64,000 bases of DNA from Fimbriimonas sp. (GCA_029866005.1 JARXAE010000023.1:1-64000), one strand, 5' to 3'. Counted from the stretch's first letter, positions 26,399-36,088 are shown. Translations and numbers: made by a program. The notes: generated by a model not told the origin, from the sequence alone.

Positions 26399-28644
26399 AA
26401 CACAGGAGGAGGGGGAGCCGTCACCTTCTCTTCCCGTGTGAAATAAGGCGGGTTCAGCCGCTCTTGCATCTTCTTTGGCAACTCATCCTTGCGGTAGGTG
26501 CGCGAGTTATCAACCGTCACGTCATACAGGGAAGTGAAGTAGGAGGCCTTCTTCGCAAAGTCAAATGTGAACATCAGCGTCGATTGCTGAGCCAGCTTGT
26601 ACATGTTGTAGGACCGTTTCATTCCGCCAAACATGGGCGATGCCGGATTATCACCCTCAAACATGGCCATCATTTCTGGCACACCGATAGTCGAGATTCC
26701 GGTGTCGGTGTTCATCGCCATCAGGCTCTTCATGTTGAATCGCTTCAGTTTCATGGTTCCGAAGGAGGGGATTCCGCTCGGCAAGAGATTCGTGCGCTCA
26801 TTCATCACGGTCACTCCACCCATCCCAAACATCGACATCATCGGGCCGACCATCGCCATTCCCATGCCCGCCATCCCCGCCATGCCATCGCCGTCCTCGT
26901 CTGCTCCCGCAGGACCTTCTTTAGCGCCCATCTCATCGAACATCCCACCCAGAGGGTTGTCTGCGCCCATCGGAGGCACCATGCCGTTAAACACCATTCG
27001 CCCCAGAATTTCGCGTTGACCGGGGAACAAGCTCGCAAGAGCAATTGGCTTTCCAGCCTCCAGCGCTGCCCGCTGCATAGGATCAAAGGTGCCGTAAAAC
27101 TTCAGAGCATCAAACCCGAGCCCGGTCAGCGCCGTCGCCGCCCCCATATCCGAAGTTCGGAATATCGCCTCAGTATAAGGAATCGCCAGCGTCTCCGAGC
27201 GACGAGCCAGCGTCTGCTGAGAAGCGAACTTCAGGCAATCTTCCAAGTTGATATAGCCTCGGTTCCCTGCCCCCGTGATGAGGTTCTTAAGCGCAACCCG
27301 GTTACAGAATGCCGATCGCAGCTCAAGCGGTGAGGATGCGCGAACGGTCGTCCATGTCCCATCAACATCCACTTCCTGAGTAATCGAACGGTCAATTGAA
27401 TCGAGAACCCCTTCAACCGTCGGATTCTTGGCATTAATCGCAGTCACGAGCGATCCCAAAATGTCATCCGAAGGCGAAGCAATCACGTTCCGACCCTTGC
27501 TCGCGTACGCGTCCAAAACCTCTCCAAGCGTAAGCGCAAACGGTTCGTTCGTCACCGGGTCGAGAAGCTTTGCCCTCAAAGCCGGCGAAATCGGTTTCGT
27601 GATCGGCGGCGCAGCTTGACCAAACCCTTCTCCACCACCAATCACCATCCCCATCACCGAGCTGATGTTTCCGTTGAAGTTGACGATCATGCTGGTGAAC
27701 GGATCCAATGCACTGTTCTCGCCGAGCGCTTTCACATACTCCTGAGTTGCTGGAGAAAGGCTGATCGGCGTGCCCGTAGTAACTTGGGGCCGAGAAGCCT
27801 CCGGGTTCACCAACGGAAGCGAGACCTGCTTCGTGTACACCCCAGCTCCATCGGGCGTGTAGGCATTGATGGTCACATTAAGCGTGTTGCGCTTCTGAAT
27901 CTGAAAAGCAGCCTGGATGAGGCTGACCTTGTTAACGAGCTCCGGCTTGCTTAAACCACCACCAAACATTGCCCCAAACATCGCCATCGGATCTTCTGCT
28001 TTGTCGTCCTTCTTCGGAGCCTTCGCCGCAAGCTTCCTCATCTCGGCCATGATCAGGTTCACCGAATTTGCAGCTAATAACCCCTGCATCTGATTTGGAG
28101 TGCTACTCAAAACGACCCGTCGACCTTCAACAATCGTGCTCAAATCTTTCGCACCGATCGCCTGAACGAGCTTCATGCTCGCTTCGTCGGGGTTATACAT
28201 ATTGGAGAAAATCTTGCCGACCATCTCCATCGCCTTCTTTTCGTCCTTCTCGACATCCTTGCCAATCTTCTCAATTTCGGACTGGGTGAGCGACGGCTTA
28301 AGTGGAGTATTGATCGTGGCCTCTAACGCCTTCACAATCTCTGGATCGCCTTCACGATCCTGCCGACTCCGCACATCGGATTCGAGCGTGAGATAAAGAT
28401 TTCCGTCCCGCTTCGACCACTCCCCACCTACCGTCTTGCCAATCCTTGTAAGTAGATCGTTCAGAGGAACGCCTTTGACATTGATATAAAGTGGAAAGTT
28501 TTTGAGCTCACCCGTCGCAAGCATCGGCTGCCCGGTCTGCGCCGAAATCTGCTGAATCACGGTTTCAACCGGAAGAAAGTTCGCCCGAAGAGTCACGGTT
28601 TGAGTCTGTTGAGCAAGAACACAAGCAAGAGCGGTGGTAAACAT
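26395..28644 (-). CDS. Large exported protein with N-terminal STN (secretin/TonB short N-terminal) domain
   Basis: Product of 749 aa. A short signal sequence (MFTTALACVLAQ) leads to an STN-type domain at residues 18-70 (VETVIQQISAQTGQPMLATGELKNFPLYINVKGVPLNDLLTRIG, broken here only for description). The remainder has no recognisable secretin barrel. A helical region follows, then a domain with ALTLGEVLDAYASKGRNVIAS. A striking acidic and then Met/Gly-rich stretch lies near residues 575-620 (DEDGDGMAGMAGMG onward). Secretin or FecR-type signalling was considered and not supported. Function unknown; probably periplasmic or outer-membrane associated. Confidence 0.7.
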   Translation of the reverse strand: MFTTALACVLAQQTQTVTLRANFLPVETVIQQISAQTGQPMLATGELKNFPLYINVKGVPLNDLLTRIGKTVGGEWSKRDGNLYLTLESDVRSRQDREGDPEIVKALEATINTPLKPSLTQSEIEKIGKDVEKDEKKAMEMVGKIFSNMYNPDEASMKLVQAIGAKDLSTIVEGRRVVLSSTPNQMQGLLAANSVNLIMAEMRKLAAKAPKKDDKAEDPMAMFGAMFGGGLSKPELVNKVSLIQAAFQIQKRNTLNVTINAYTPDGAGVYTKQVSLPLVNPEASRPQVTTGTPISLSPATQEYVKALGENSALDPFTSMIVNFNGNISSVMGMVIGGGEGFGQAAPPITKPISPALRAKLLDPVTNEPFALTLGEVLDAYASKGRNVIASPSDDILGSLVTAINAKNPTVEGVLDSIDRSITQEVDVDGTWTTVRASSPLELRSAFCNRVALKNLITGAGNRGYINLEDCLKFASQQTLARRSETLAIPYTEAIFRTSDMGAATALTGLGFDALKFYGTFDPMQRAALEAGKPIALASLFPGQREILGRMVFNGMVPPMGADNPLGGMFDEMGAKEGPAGADEDGDGMAGMAGMGMAMVGPMMSMFGMGGVTVMNERTNLLPSGIPSFGTMKLKRFNMKSLMAMNTDTGISTIGVPEMMAMFEGDNPASPMFGGMKRSYNMYKLAQQSTLMFTFDFAKKASYFTSLYDVTVDNSRTYRKDELPKKMQERLNPPYFTREEKVTAPPPPVL

Positions 28645-28708
28645 TTCACACTGTTATACGCGGTTTCTGTAATTGGGCTACAGCCTGGGACCAAAAGCCG
28701 GGACAAAA

Positions 28709-29611
28709 ATGCGCTTAATTGTTGAAACTCCCGAACGCTTGGACAAGTTCCTCAGCGCGGCCCTCCCCGAGCATTCTCGCTCAAAACTCGCCAAAATGGC
28801 GGAGGAGGGAGCCGTCCTAGTGAACGGCGAAGCTGTCAAACCATCCCACAAACTTCGTGCGGGTGACGAGGTTGAACTTGAAGCTCCGGAAGAAGCCGCC
28901 CCCCATGATCTCACTCCCGCCGACATTCCGCTCGAAATCCTTTACGAAGACGATGTCATGCTGATCGTTAACAAGCCCCGGGGCCTCGCCTCCCACCCCG
29001 CAGCATCATTGAAGGAGCCTTCCCTGGTCAACGCATTGTTAGGCCGCGGTGGGCCGTTGTCTGAGGTAGGCGGAGATTTCCGACCCGGAATCGTTCATCG
29101 CCTCGACCGAGAAACCACCGGACTCATGGTCGTCGCCAAAACCGACGCCGCCCACGTCTCTCTCGCCGCCCAAATCGAAAAGAAAACCGCCGAGCGTCGC
29201 TACTTTGCCGTCGTCGCCGGAGACGTCGATCGCGAAAAATTCACCATCGATGCCCCGATGGCCCGCAACCAGGCCAACCGCCAGCAGATGACGGTGGACA
29301 TGCACGGCAAACCCGCCGTCACTCACGTCAAAAACGTCGCCAATCTCGCCCACGGAACCCTCGTTGCCTGCCGACTCGAAACCGGCCGAACCCACCAAAT
29401 CCGAGTCCACCTCCGAGCCATGGGACACCCTGTTTTGGGAGACAATCTCTACGCTCCGAAAGAGTTTCGCGAGGGTCCGATGCAACTTCATGCAGCCTAC
29501 CTGGCTCTGATCCACCCGGTTTCCGGCGAACCTGTCATAGCCTTCTGCGCCGCACCGGACGACTTCCTCGGTGCTGAGTACGCAACCCGAAGATGGGTTG
29601 AAGAGTGGTAA
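28709..29611 (+). CDS. rluD: RluD-family 23S rRNA pseudouridine synthase
   Basis: Product of 300 aa. I chose ATG 28709 (MRLIVETPERLDKFLSAALP), which starts the S4 RNA-binding domain at residues 1-65; a TTG at 28673 would only add an odd extension. The catalytic Asp lies in HRLDRETTGLMVVAKTD, preceded by LIVNKPRGLASHP, and the third motif is RLETGRTHQIRVHLRAMGHPVLGD. The architecture matches RluD/RluC; the target uridines cannot be set from sequence. Confidence 0.92.
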   Translation: MRLIVETPERLDKFLSAALPEHSRSKLAKMAEEGAVLVNGEAVKPSHKLRAGDEVELEAPEEAAPHDLTPADIPLEILYEDDVMLIVNKPRGLASHPAASLKEPSLVNALLGRGGPLSEVGGDFRPGIVHRLDRETTGLMVVAKTDAAHVSLAAQIEKKTAERRYFAVVAGDVDREKFTIDAPMARNQANRQQMTVDMHGKPAVTHVKNVANLAHGTLVACRLETGRTHQIRVHLRAMGHPVLGDNLYAPKEFREGPMQLHAAYLALIHPVSGEPVIAFCAAPDDFLGAEYATRRWVEEW

Positions 29612-29618
29612 GCAGACG

Positions 29619-30980
29619 TTGAACAATCGGCCTCAAGACATCCTAAAGCACCTCGGCTCCAGTTGGGGCTTGCTTTCGATGGGCTTCGGGCTAACGTTCA
29701 TCCATCTCTTCTGGTACGGCTCGGTCTGGACCGCCTGGCTCGCGCTCGTTTGCTATGTGCCGTTTTTGGCTTGGCTGCGACTCTACAGCAAACGGCCATT
29801 CTTAGCCGGCTGGGTATTCGGCCTTTGGTACGCCGTTCTGAACAACTATTGGCTAGGTCAGTTCATAGGGAAATGGACGCAGAGTGTGTTCATCGGAGGG
29901 TTGGCGGTCTTCATCGTGGGCGCAGTGTGGGGGATCTTTCATGGAGCTTCGGCTCTCGTTGCAAAAAAGTTCATTGGCTCGATCGGCGCAACCTCAGCAA
30001 TTGCTCCGATTGCCCTTTGGCTGCCAGATCTTTTGCGATCGTATATTCCCGAGTTCGCTTATCCATTCACCCCTTTGGGAGAACCTCTCGTTGCGTATCC
30101 GTTGGCAACCATCCTAGCTCCACATTGTTACTTTGTCAGCTTGCTCGTTTGTACATTGACGGTCTTCATTTCTACAGGTAGCTACCGAAAGCCCGGCGTG
30201 CAGCATAGTGGCGTCATCTTCGCGCTGGTGATGTTTGGAATCGCAGCTTCGCAAGGTCGAACTAAATCTCCATCCCCAACCAAAATCGCCCTCGGCCAAC
30301 TTGGCTTCGACCTCGCATATACCGAAGACGGACTGAAACCATTCAAGATCCGTGAAGCCGCCAACGACCTCATCCGCCAAGCCAGGAACCAGAAAGCTGA
30401 CGTCCTCATTCTCCCCGAAGCCGTCGCCGCCTTCACAACCACCCCGAACACCGCCTTCGACCTCCCACCCGACATGCCCGTCCTCTTTGGAGCTCAGCGC
30501 GGCACCTCGCCTCGCTACCAATCCGCCTATCTCTGGGACACCAAGGGTTTCCAATTCACCGACAAAACCCGCCTCGTCGTCTTCGGCGAGTATGTTCCCC
30601 TGCGCGGAATCATCCCCTACCCCGCCGGATTCCAACTCCCCGCCGGAGACCTTGCCGAGGGCGAAGCAAAACTTCTCACCCTCCCCAATGGACTCAAAAT
30701 CGGCACCATGATCTGCTTCGAGTCCCTCTTCCCCGGTGCGGGTCGAAATCTCAAAAACCTCGAACCCGACATCCTCTCAATCATCTCCCTCGACGACTGG
30801 TACATGGGCACCAGCGCAATGCCCCGCCTCGAAATCGCCGCCCGCTGGCGCGCCGTGGAGACTGGCAAATGGATCTTCCGAGTCGGCGCACTCGGCAAGA
30901 CGATGGTCATAGACCCCCAAGGCCGAGTCCGAGCCGAACTCCCGACGGGAGAACGGAGGCTCCTTGTCTACCAGTTGTGA
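29619..30980 (+). CDS. lnt: Apolipoprotein N-acyltransferase
   Basis: About 453 aa. It adds the third acyl chain to lipoproteins at the inner membrane. Several N-terminal membrane spans precede a nitrilase-type domain whose catalytic triad is visible: Glu in LILPEAVAAF, Lys in DKTRLVVFGEYVP, Cys in GTMICFESLFPGAGR. I favour the TTG at 29619, 7 nt after the rluD stop; an ATG at 29571 would overlap rluD by 41 nt. The presence of Lnt confirms a diderm lipoprotein pathway, matching the several lipoproteins in this window. Confidence 0.88.
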   Translation: MNNRPQDILKHLGSSWGLLSMGFGLTFIHLFWYGSVWTAWLALVCYVPFLAWLRLYSKRPFLAGWVFGLWYAVLNNYWLGQFIGKWTQSVFIGGLAVFIVGAVWGIFHGASALVAKKFIGSIGATSAIAPIALWLPDLLRSYIPEFAYPFTPLGEPLVAYPLATILAPHCYFVSLLVCTLTVFISTGSYRKPGVQHSGVIFALVMFGIAASQGRTKSPSPTKIALGQLGFDLAYTEDGLKPFKIREAANDLIRQARNQKADVLILPEAVAAFTTTPNTAFDLPPDMPVLFGAQRGTSPRYQSAYLWDTKGFQFTDKTRLVVFGEYVPLRGIIPYPAGFQLPAGDLAEGEAKLLTLPNGLKIGTMICFESLFPGAGRNLKNLEPDILSIISLDDWYMGTSAMPRLEIAARWRAVETGKWIFRVGALGKTMVIDPQGRVRAELPTGERRLLVYQL

Positions 30981-31041
30981 GTTTAAAGAAAGTCGTAAAT
31001 GCACTGAGGCAAATACCCCCCATGTTGGAACGGTTCAAAAA

Positions 31042-31416
31042 TCAGAGACGGTGTCCAGGTTCAAAGTCACCACCCATCCACCTCACAAAATTTCGCGCAT
31101 GCAACAAGTAAGTTTGCTTTGCCATCGGCTTTAAATTCGTCGACTCGACTTCGGCTTCGTACTCAGCGAGGGCAAGCTTCACCAAGTGCAGAAAGTCAAC
31201 ATCCACTTTCGATTGAGACTGGGTCAGTCCGTGTGTCCGAATCTCATCGTCCCGAATCTGCTTGAGAGCGACGCTGACTTGAGTTGAAATTGTGTTTCTG
31301 GGTGTCTTCGGAAAATCGACAAGGATTCTCTCCAGAATCTCCCCGTGGCGTCGAAGGCCGGATTTGTAGTGGTTGTTGGTCAAGTCGCGTATCTGGCTTG
31401 TTGTAAGTTTTATCAT
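31042..31416 (-). CDS. Small AT-rich gene, possible integrase N-terminal-like fragment
   Basis: Product of 124 aa. The N-terminus (MIKLTTSQIRDLTNNHYKSGLRRHGEILERIL) is helical. The C-terminus KQTYLLHARNFVRWMGGDFEPG resembles the last helix of a core-binding (SAM-like) domain of tyrosine recombinases, but no catalytic domain follows. The gene and its upstream region (31412-31475, with alternating TATATA runs) are clearly more AT-rich than the neighbours, which suggests recent transfer. It may be a complete small protein of a family I do not recognise. Confidence 0.6.
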   Translation of the reverse strand: MIKLTTSQIRDLTNNHYKSGLRRHGEILERILVDFPKTPRNTISTQVSVALKQIRDDEIRTHGLTQSQSKVDVDFLHLVKLALAEYEAEVESTNLKPMAKQTYLLHARNFVRWMGGDFEPGHRL

Positions 31417-31488
31417 TTGTATATCTCAATAATATATATAACATATATATCCATCAATTTTCAACTGATAAGATAAACTCTCCTGGAA

Positions 31489-31971
31489 ATGACTGACTTC
31501 GCCATCTCCTGGAATCTCTGCCGTGGACGCTTCGTCGACTCCGTCTCCGGACTCACCAACGAGCAACTCAACTACCGCCTGCACTCCGAAACTCTCACCA
31601 TTGGAGAAATGGCCCTCCACGTCGCCGGAACCGAGCTCTGGTTCGTCAGCCAACTCACCAAGCGCGAGAACGACGCCTACGAAGCCAAGCTTATCAAAGC
31701 CGCCACCGACAGCGTCGTCAACGACCTTCCCTTCCCCTATTCACCCGAAGAAGTGAACGAAGTTGCCATCATCGAAGCCTTCGATTACGTTGCCAAAATC
31801 GTCCAACCCCACATCGAAAGCCCTTCGGACGAGTTCCTCACCACCGAAATCCAGTCTGTTCTCGGCCCAATCATCACCGGACAAGGTGCCCTCGCCCGCT
31901 TCGCATTTCACCCCGGCTACCACCAAGGCCAAGTCCACATCATCAAAACCGCACCCGGCTACCCTGCCTAA
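31489..31971 (+). CDS. DinB/YfiT-like family protein
   Basis: Product of 160 aa with the four-helix DinB fold. The metal-site histidines are visible in [13 protein letters not shown] near residue 43 and in [12 protein letters not shown] near residue 143. Members of this superfamily include bacillithiol- or mycothiol-dependent S-transferases and damage-induced proteins; the substrate cannot be assigned. A purine-rich leader (TCCTGGAA) lies just before the ATG. It is followed 20 nt later by the carboxyltransferase gene. Confidence 0.82.
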   Translation: MTDFAISWNLCRGRFVDSVSGLTNEQLNYRLHSETLTIGEMALHVAGTELWFVSQLTKRENDAYEAKLIKAATDSVVNDLPFPYSPEEVNEVAIIEAFDYVAKIVQPHIESPSDEFLTTEIQSVLGPIITGQGALARFAFHPGYHQGQVHIIKTAPGYPA

Positions 31972-31991
31972 CCCGGTACCATAAATCCATC

Positions 31992-33599
31992 TTGGAACCG
32001 ATTCTCTCGCAGGTAGACCTCTACGACGACGAACACCAGCAGAACCGCGCCGCAATGGACGCGATCATGGCTGACTACCGCTCTCGCATGGCCAAAACCA
32101 TGGAGGGCGGTGGAGCCAAAGCTGTCGACCGCCACAAGTCTCGCGGCAAACTCCTCGCCCGCGAAAGAATCGACGGTTGCCTCGACCCCGGCTCGCCGTT
32201 CCTAGAATTCAGCACCCTTGCCGCAAACGGCATGTACGGCGATGGAGCGCCCTCCGCCGGAGTCATCACGGGCATCGGTCGCGTTCACGGTCGAGAGTGC
32301 ATGTTCGTCGCCAACGACGCCACAGTCAAGGGCGGAAGCTACTTCCCCATCACTGTCAAGAAGCACCTTCGAGCCCAAGAAGTTGCGCTCGAAAATCACC
32401 TCCCGTGCATCTATCTCGTCGACTCCGGTGGCGCAAACCTTCCCTACCAAGCCGACGTTTTCCCCGACCGCGATCACTTCGGGCGCATCTTCTACAACCA
32501 AGCCCAGATGAGCGCGAAGGGCATCCCCCAAATCGCGGCCGTCCTCGGCTCATGCACTGCCGGCGGAGCCTATGTCCCCGCCATGAGCGATGAGAGCATC
32601 ATCGTCAAGAACCAAGGCACGATCTTCCTCGGCGGTCCTCCACTTGTCAAGGCAGCTACGGGAGAAGTCGTCACAGACGAGGACCTTGGCGGGGGCGATG
32701 TCCACACTCGCATCTCCGGAGTCGCCGACCACCTCGCCGAGGACGACCAACACGCCCTCGAACTAATCCGAAACGTTGTCGAAAACCTCGGAACCCCTCG
32801 CAAAGCAAACCGAGACCAAGACGAACCGCAAGACCCACTGTTCGATCCAACCGAACTTTACTCACTGGTGCCCAGCGACAGCAAGACGCCGATGAACATG
32901 CGCGCCGTCCTTGCCCGCATTCTCGACGGCAGCAAGATGCATGAGTTCAAGGCCCGCTACGGCTTAACTCTCATCTGCGGCTTCGCCCGAATCCACGGAC
33001 ACAAGGTCGGAATCATCGCGAACGACGGCATCCTCTTCTCGGAGAGCGCCCTCAAAGGCGCCCACTTCATCGAGCTGTGCTGCCAACGCGGAATCCCCCT
33101 CGTCTTCATCCAAAACATCACTGGCTTCATGGTCGGTCGTAAATACGAAAACGAAGGCATCGCCCGAAACGGCGCCAAGCTCGTCACCGCCGTCAGCACC
33201 GCAAACGTCCCCAAATTCACGATGATTGTCGGTGGCAGCTACGGAGCCGGAAACTACGGAATGTGTGGACGCGCCTATGGCCCCCGCCAACTTTGGATGT
33301 GGCCGAACGCCAAGATCAGCGTCATGGGCGGCGAACAAGCCGCGAATGTCCTGCTGACTATCAAGCTGGACCAACTGGAACGAGAAGGCAAATCGATGTC
33401 TCCCGACGACCAGCAAGCTGAAAAGGATCCTATCCTGGCGAAGTACTCCGAAGAAGGCTCCTGCTACTACTCGACCGCAAGACTCTGGGATGACGGCATT
33501 ATCGACCCCGTAGACACCCGCCGAGTCCTTGGTCTTGGCCTCGCCGCCGCCCTTAATTCTCCAGAGGAACCCGCAGGATTCTCTCTATTCCGCATGTAA
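31992..33599 (+). CDS. mccB: Acyl-CoA carboxylase carboxyltransferase (MCC beta type)
   Basis: Product of 535 aa starting at TTG 31992. Both crotonase-like halves are present. The phrases [43 protein letters not shown] and [19 protein letters not shown] are the hallmark of methylcrotonoyl-CoA carboxylase beta chains (leucine breakdown). The second half has [23 protein letters not shown] and [16 protein letters not shown]. The biotin-carrying alpha chain is not adjacent, so substrate assignment rests on sequence only; geranyl-CoA-type activity is the alternative. Confidence 0.9.
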   Translation: MEPILSQVDLYDDEHQQNRAAMDAIMADYRSRMAKTMEGGGAKAVDRHKSRGKLLARERIDGCLDPGSPFLEFSTLAANGMYGDGAPSAGVITGIGRVHGRECMFVANDATVKGGSYFPITVKKHLRAQEVALENHLPCIYLVDSGGANLPYQADVFPDRDHFGRIFYNQAQMSAKGIPQIAAVLGSCTAGGAYVPAMSDESIIVKNQGTIFLGGPPLVKAATGEVVTDEDLGGGDVHTRISGVADHLAEDDQHALELIRNVVENLGTPRKANRDQDEPQDPLFDPTELYSLVPSDSKTPMNMRAVLARILDGSKMHEFKARYGLTLICGFARIHGHKVGIIANDGILFSESALKGAHFIELCCQRGIPLVFIQNITGFMVGRKYENEGIARNGAKLVTAVSTANVPKFTMIVGGSYGAGNYGMCGRAYGPRQLWMWPNAKISVMGGEQAANVLLTIKLDQLEREGKSMSPDDQQAEKDPILAKYSEEGSCYYSTARLWDDGIIDPVDTRRVLGLGLAAALNSPEEPAGFSLFRM

Positions 33600-33659
33600 C
33601 GAATCCTTTTTCACCCTTCATGCGTCTTGGGAAACTAGTTGCTCTAACAATGCAGCGGG

Positions 33660-34088
33660 ATGCTCATGCTAAAAGAATTTAGGGATTTTGTATCGAGGGG
33701 CAATATGCTTGACCTCGCAATCGGTGTCGTCATCGGCGCGGCGTTCGGAAAGGTAACCGAGGGCTTCATGAATTTCATCATCAACCCTCTCGTGGGACTC
33801 ATTGGTGGTGCAGACTTCAGCGATAAGTTCATCATTCTCTCGGGCAAGGAAATTCCTGCCGTCATGGCGGCTCATACATTGGAAGAGGTGAAGAAGGCAG
33901 GCGGAAATGCCCTTGGCTACGGTGCGTTCATCAGCGCATTCCTCAACTTCCTAATCGTCGCCTTCGTAATGTTCCTCGTGATTAAGGCCTACAACAAGTT
34001 CAAGAAAGGCGAAGCAGCGGCAGTCCTAGCGGCGCCACCGGACGTCGCCCTACTTACCGAAATCCGCGACCTACTCGCAAAGAATTAA
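33660..34088 (+). CDS. mscL: Large-conductance mechanosensitive channel
   Basis: Product of 142 aa (140 if the ATG at 33666 is used). The first helix and pore motif read KEFRDFVSRGNMLDLAIGVVIGAAFGKV, the second span is FLNFLIVAFVMFLVIKAYN, and a charged C-terminal helix bundle ends LLTEIRDLLAKN. It releases solutes on hypo-osmotic shock. A strong palindromic terminator follows the stop. Confidence 0.96.
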   Translation: MLMLKEFRDFVSRGNMLDLAIGVVIGAAFGKVTEGFMNFIINPLVGLIGGADFSDKFIILSGKEIPAVMAAHTLEEVKKAGGNALGYGAFISAFLNFLIVAFVMFLVIKAYNKFKKGEAAAVLAAPPDVALLTEIRDLLAKN

Positions 34089-34104
34089 GAGCTCTGCTCA
34101 AAAC

Positions 34105-34146
34105 AAACGAAATCGCCCCCGAGAATTCTCGGGGGCGATTTCGTTT
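34105..34146. terminator. Bidirectional terminator between mscL and accA
   Basis: A perfect 42-nt palindrome centred at 34125/34126, with stem CGAAATCGCCCCCGAGAA and its exact complement, flanked by A-rich sequence on the left and TTTT on the right. It sits between convergent genes, so each strand has a hairpin followed by a T-rich tract. This supports termination of both mscL and accD-accA transcripts. Confidence 0.92.
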
Positions 34147-34158
34147 TCTGATCCTGGC

Positions 34159-35145
34159 TTAGGCCGGGATTTCTTCGAAGATCCCCATCGCGCGGAACTT
34201 ACTAAACCGCTCCGCCTTCACCTGCTCCGGAGTCATCTTCTGCAACTCGCCGAGGTGCCGACTAATCCCATCGCGGACCGTTGCGTACGCCTCGATCGGC
34301 TTACGGTGGGCCCCACCCACCGGCTCCGGAAGAATCTCGTCGATAATCCCGTACTCCAGCGCACTTGCCGACGAAATACGAAGAGCTTCCGCCGCCTGCT
34401 TACCCATCTCCGGCTTGCGCCAAAGAATCGCCGCGCATCCCTCAGGAGGAATGACCGAATAAACCGAGTGTTCGAGCATCAAAACTCGCGACGAAGCCGC
34501 GATCCCAATTGCTCCCCCCGATCCGCCCTCGCCAATAACGACAGCGACGGTCGGAACCGTCAAAGCGAACATCTTCATGATCGAAGCCGCAATCGCTTCG
34601 CTAATCCCCCGCGATTCGCTCTCGACCCCCGGGTCTGCCGCAGGAGTATCGACGAACGAAATCACCGGCATCTTAAACCGCTCCGCCATCTCAAACAGCC
34701 GAATCGCTTTGCGATACCCTTCCGGCTTTGCCATTCCAAAATTCCGGAACTGCCGACTCTGAATATCTCTTCCCTTCTGATGACCAATAATCATCACCGG
34801 AGTCCCCTCAAACGTTGCCGGACCGCCGACAATCGCGTTGTCAGCAAAGCCATTGCGGTCACCCTGAAGCTCAGTAAAGTCCTGGCAAAACGCAGTGACG
34901 TAGTCGAGCGTATAAGGTCTCTTCGGCGCCCGAGCGATCAGCGTCTTTTCCCAAGGGCCAAGGTTTTCCGGGTCGTACATCATTTCTAGGTACCGATCCC
35001 GGGTCTTCTCAAGATCAATGATCTTAGCCTGACCCGTCTCGAGGGCCGTCGGATTCGTCTCTTTGCGAGCTTCCATCTTCATCTTCTCGATGAACTCATC
35101 AATCTCACGGAGTTCTTTTTCAAATTCATTAAAGTTGGAGGGCAT
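34159..35145 (-). CDS. accA: Acetyl-CoA carboxylase carboxyltransferase subunit alpha
   Basis: Product of 328 aa. It transfers the carboxyl group from biotin to acetyl-CoA together with AccD for fatty acid synthesis. Typical segments are PEGYRKAIRLFEMAERFKMPVISFVDTPAADPG, VIGEGGSGGAIGIAASSRVLMLEHSVYSVIPPEGCAAILW (seen as two shorter blocks) and a C-terminal helical tail. Its ATG overlaps the accD stop by one base (TGATG), so the two subunits are translated together. Confidence 0.97.
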   Translation of the reverse strand: MPSNFNEFEKELREIDEFIEKMKMEARKETNPTALETGQAKIIDLEKTRDRYLEMMYDPENLGPWEKTLIARAPKRPYTLDYVTAFCQDFTELQGDRNGFADNAIVGGPATFEGTPVMIIGHQKGRDIQSRQFRNFGMAKPEGYRKAIRLFEMAERFKMPVISFVDTPAADPGVESESRGISEAIAASIMKMFALTVPTVAVVIGEGGSGGAIGIAASSRVLMLEHSVYSVIPPEGCAAILWRKPEMGKQAAEALRISSASALEYGIIDEILPEPVGGAHRKPIEAYATVRDGISRHLGELQKMTPEQVKAERFSKFRAMGIFEEIPA

Positions 35146-35984
35146 CAGCGCATGTTCTCCTTCACGACGCTTCCGAGGGAGAGAAACAAGTGGCCGCCGA
35201 GCGTCTTAACTAAAGACGTCAGCGTGGCTCGCATCTCCTTTCGAGGCACAATGGCGTCGATCATGCCGTGCTTGAAAACAAACTCGGCGGTCTGAAAATC
35301 GTCGGGAACCTTCCCTACTCCGGCCTGCTTCGCTACCCGAGCTCCGGCAAATCCCACCAGCGACTTCGGCTCGGCGATGATAACATCGGCAATGGACGCA
35401 TAAGAAGCCAAAACTCCCGCCATCGTCGGGTCGGTGAAAATGCAAATGTAAGGCACACCAACCTCCCGGCACTGCTGGACCGCCGCCGAAGTCTTCGCCA
35501 TTTGCATGAGGCTCAAAATGCCTTCCTGCATTCGGGCTCCGCCCGAGGCGCAGAAGATGATCGCGGGAATCCCCTGTTGCGCCGCACGCTCCAAAGTCCG
35601 GGTGATCTTCTCCCCAGCAACCGAGCCCATTGAACCGCCCATAAACGAGAAGTCGGCAACCGCAACCGAAACCGGCATCTCATCAAGCTTCGCTCGACCA
35701 GAGACAATCGAATCATGCATCCGAGTCTTCTCCTCAGCAGCTTTCAGCTTCTCGGCGTACTCCGGGAATTGCAAGGTGTCGATCGAGCGAAGATCGGTAT
35801 CCAACTCTTCAAACGAATCCTCATCAAAAGTCCATCGCATCCTCGTGAGAGCAGGAATCCGATGGTGATGGTTGCAGTATCCGCAGACGTGCAGGTTTTG
35901 CTCAAAATCCACTCGAAAGAGGATTTTCTTACAGCCTTGGCATTGTAAGAAGGCATCGCCTTGTTTCAGTGATTTGGCACTCAA
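35145..35984 (-). CDS. accD: Acetyl-CoA carboxylase carboxyltransferase subunit beta
   Basis: Product of 279 aa. The N-terminal zinc ribbon is intact with Cys15, Cys18, Cys34 and Cys37 (CQGC and CGYC). The crotonase-type part has IIFCASGGARMQEGILSLMQMAKTSAA and IAEPKSLVGFAGARVAKQ. It is first in the accD-accA operon. No biotin carboxylase or biotin carrier gene is present in the window. Confidence 0.97.
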   Translation of the reverse strand: MSAKSLKQGDAFLQCQGCKKILFRVDFEQNLHVCGYCNHHHRIPALTRMRWTFDEDSFEELDTDLRSIDTLQFPEYAEKLKAAEEKTRMHDSIVSGRAKLDEMPVSVAVADFSFMGGSMGSVAGEKITRTLERAAQQGIPAIIFCASGGARMQEGILSLMQMAKTSAAVQQCREVGVPYICIFTDPTMAGVLASYASIADVIIAEPKSLVGFAGARVAKQAGVGKVPDDFQTAEFVFKHGMIDAIVPRKEMRATLTSLVKTLGGHLFLSLGSVVKENMR

Positions 35985-36088
35985 GGTGGTTAACTGTACC
36001 CCGTTATAACGATCTTGGTTGCAGAAATTCGGCCAATCCCCTAAGCCTCCGCCGAGGTTAAAACCCCGGCAAAGACAGCGATTTCAAT

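Noticed and set aside
26395-28644. A type II/IV secretin
   Set aside because: Only the short N-terminal STN-type domain matches; no secretin barrel, and no neighbouring pilus or secretion ATPase genes.
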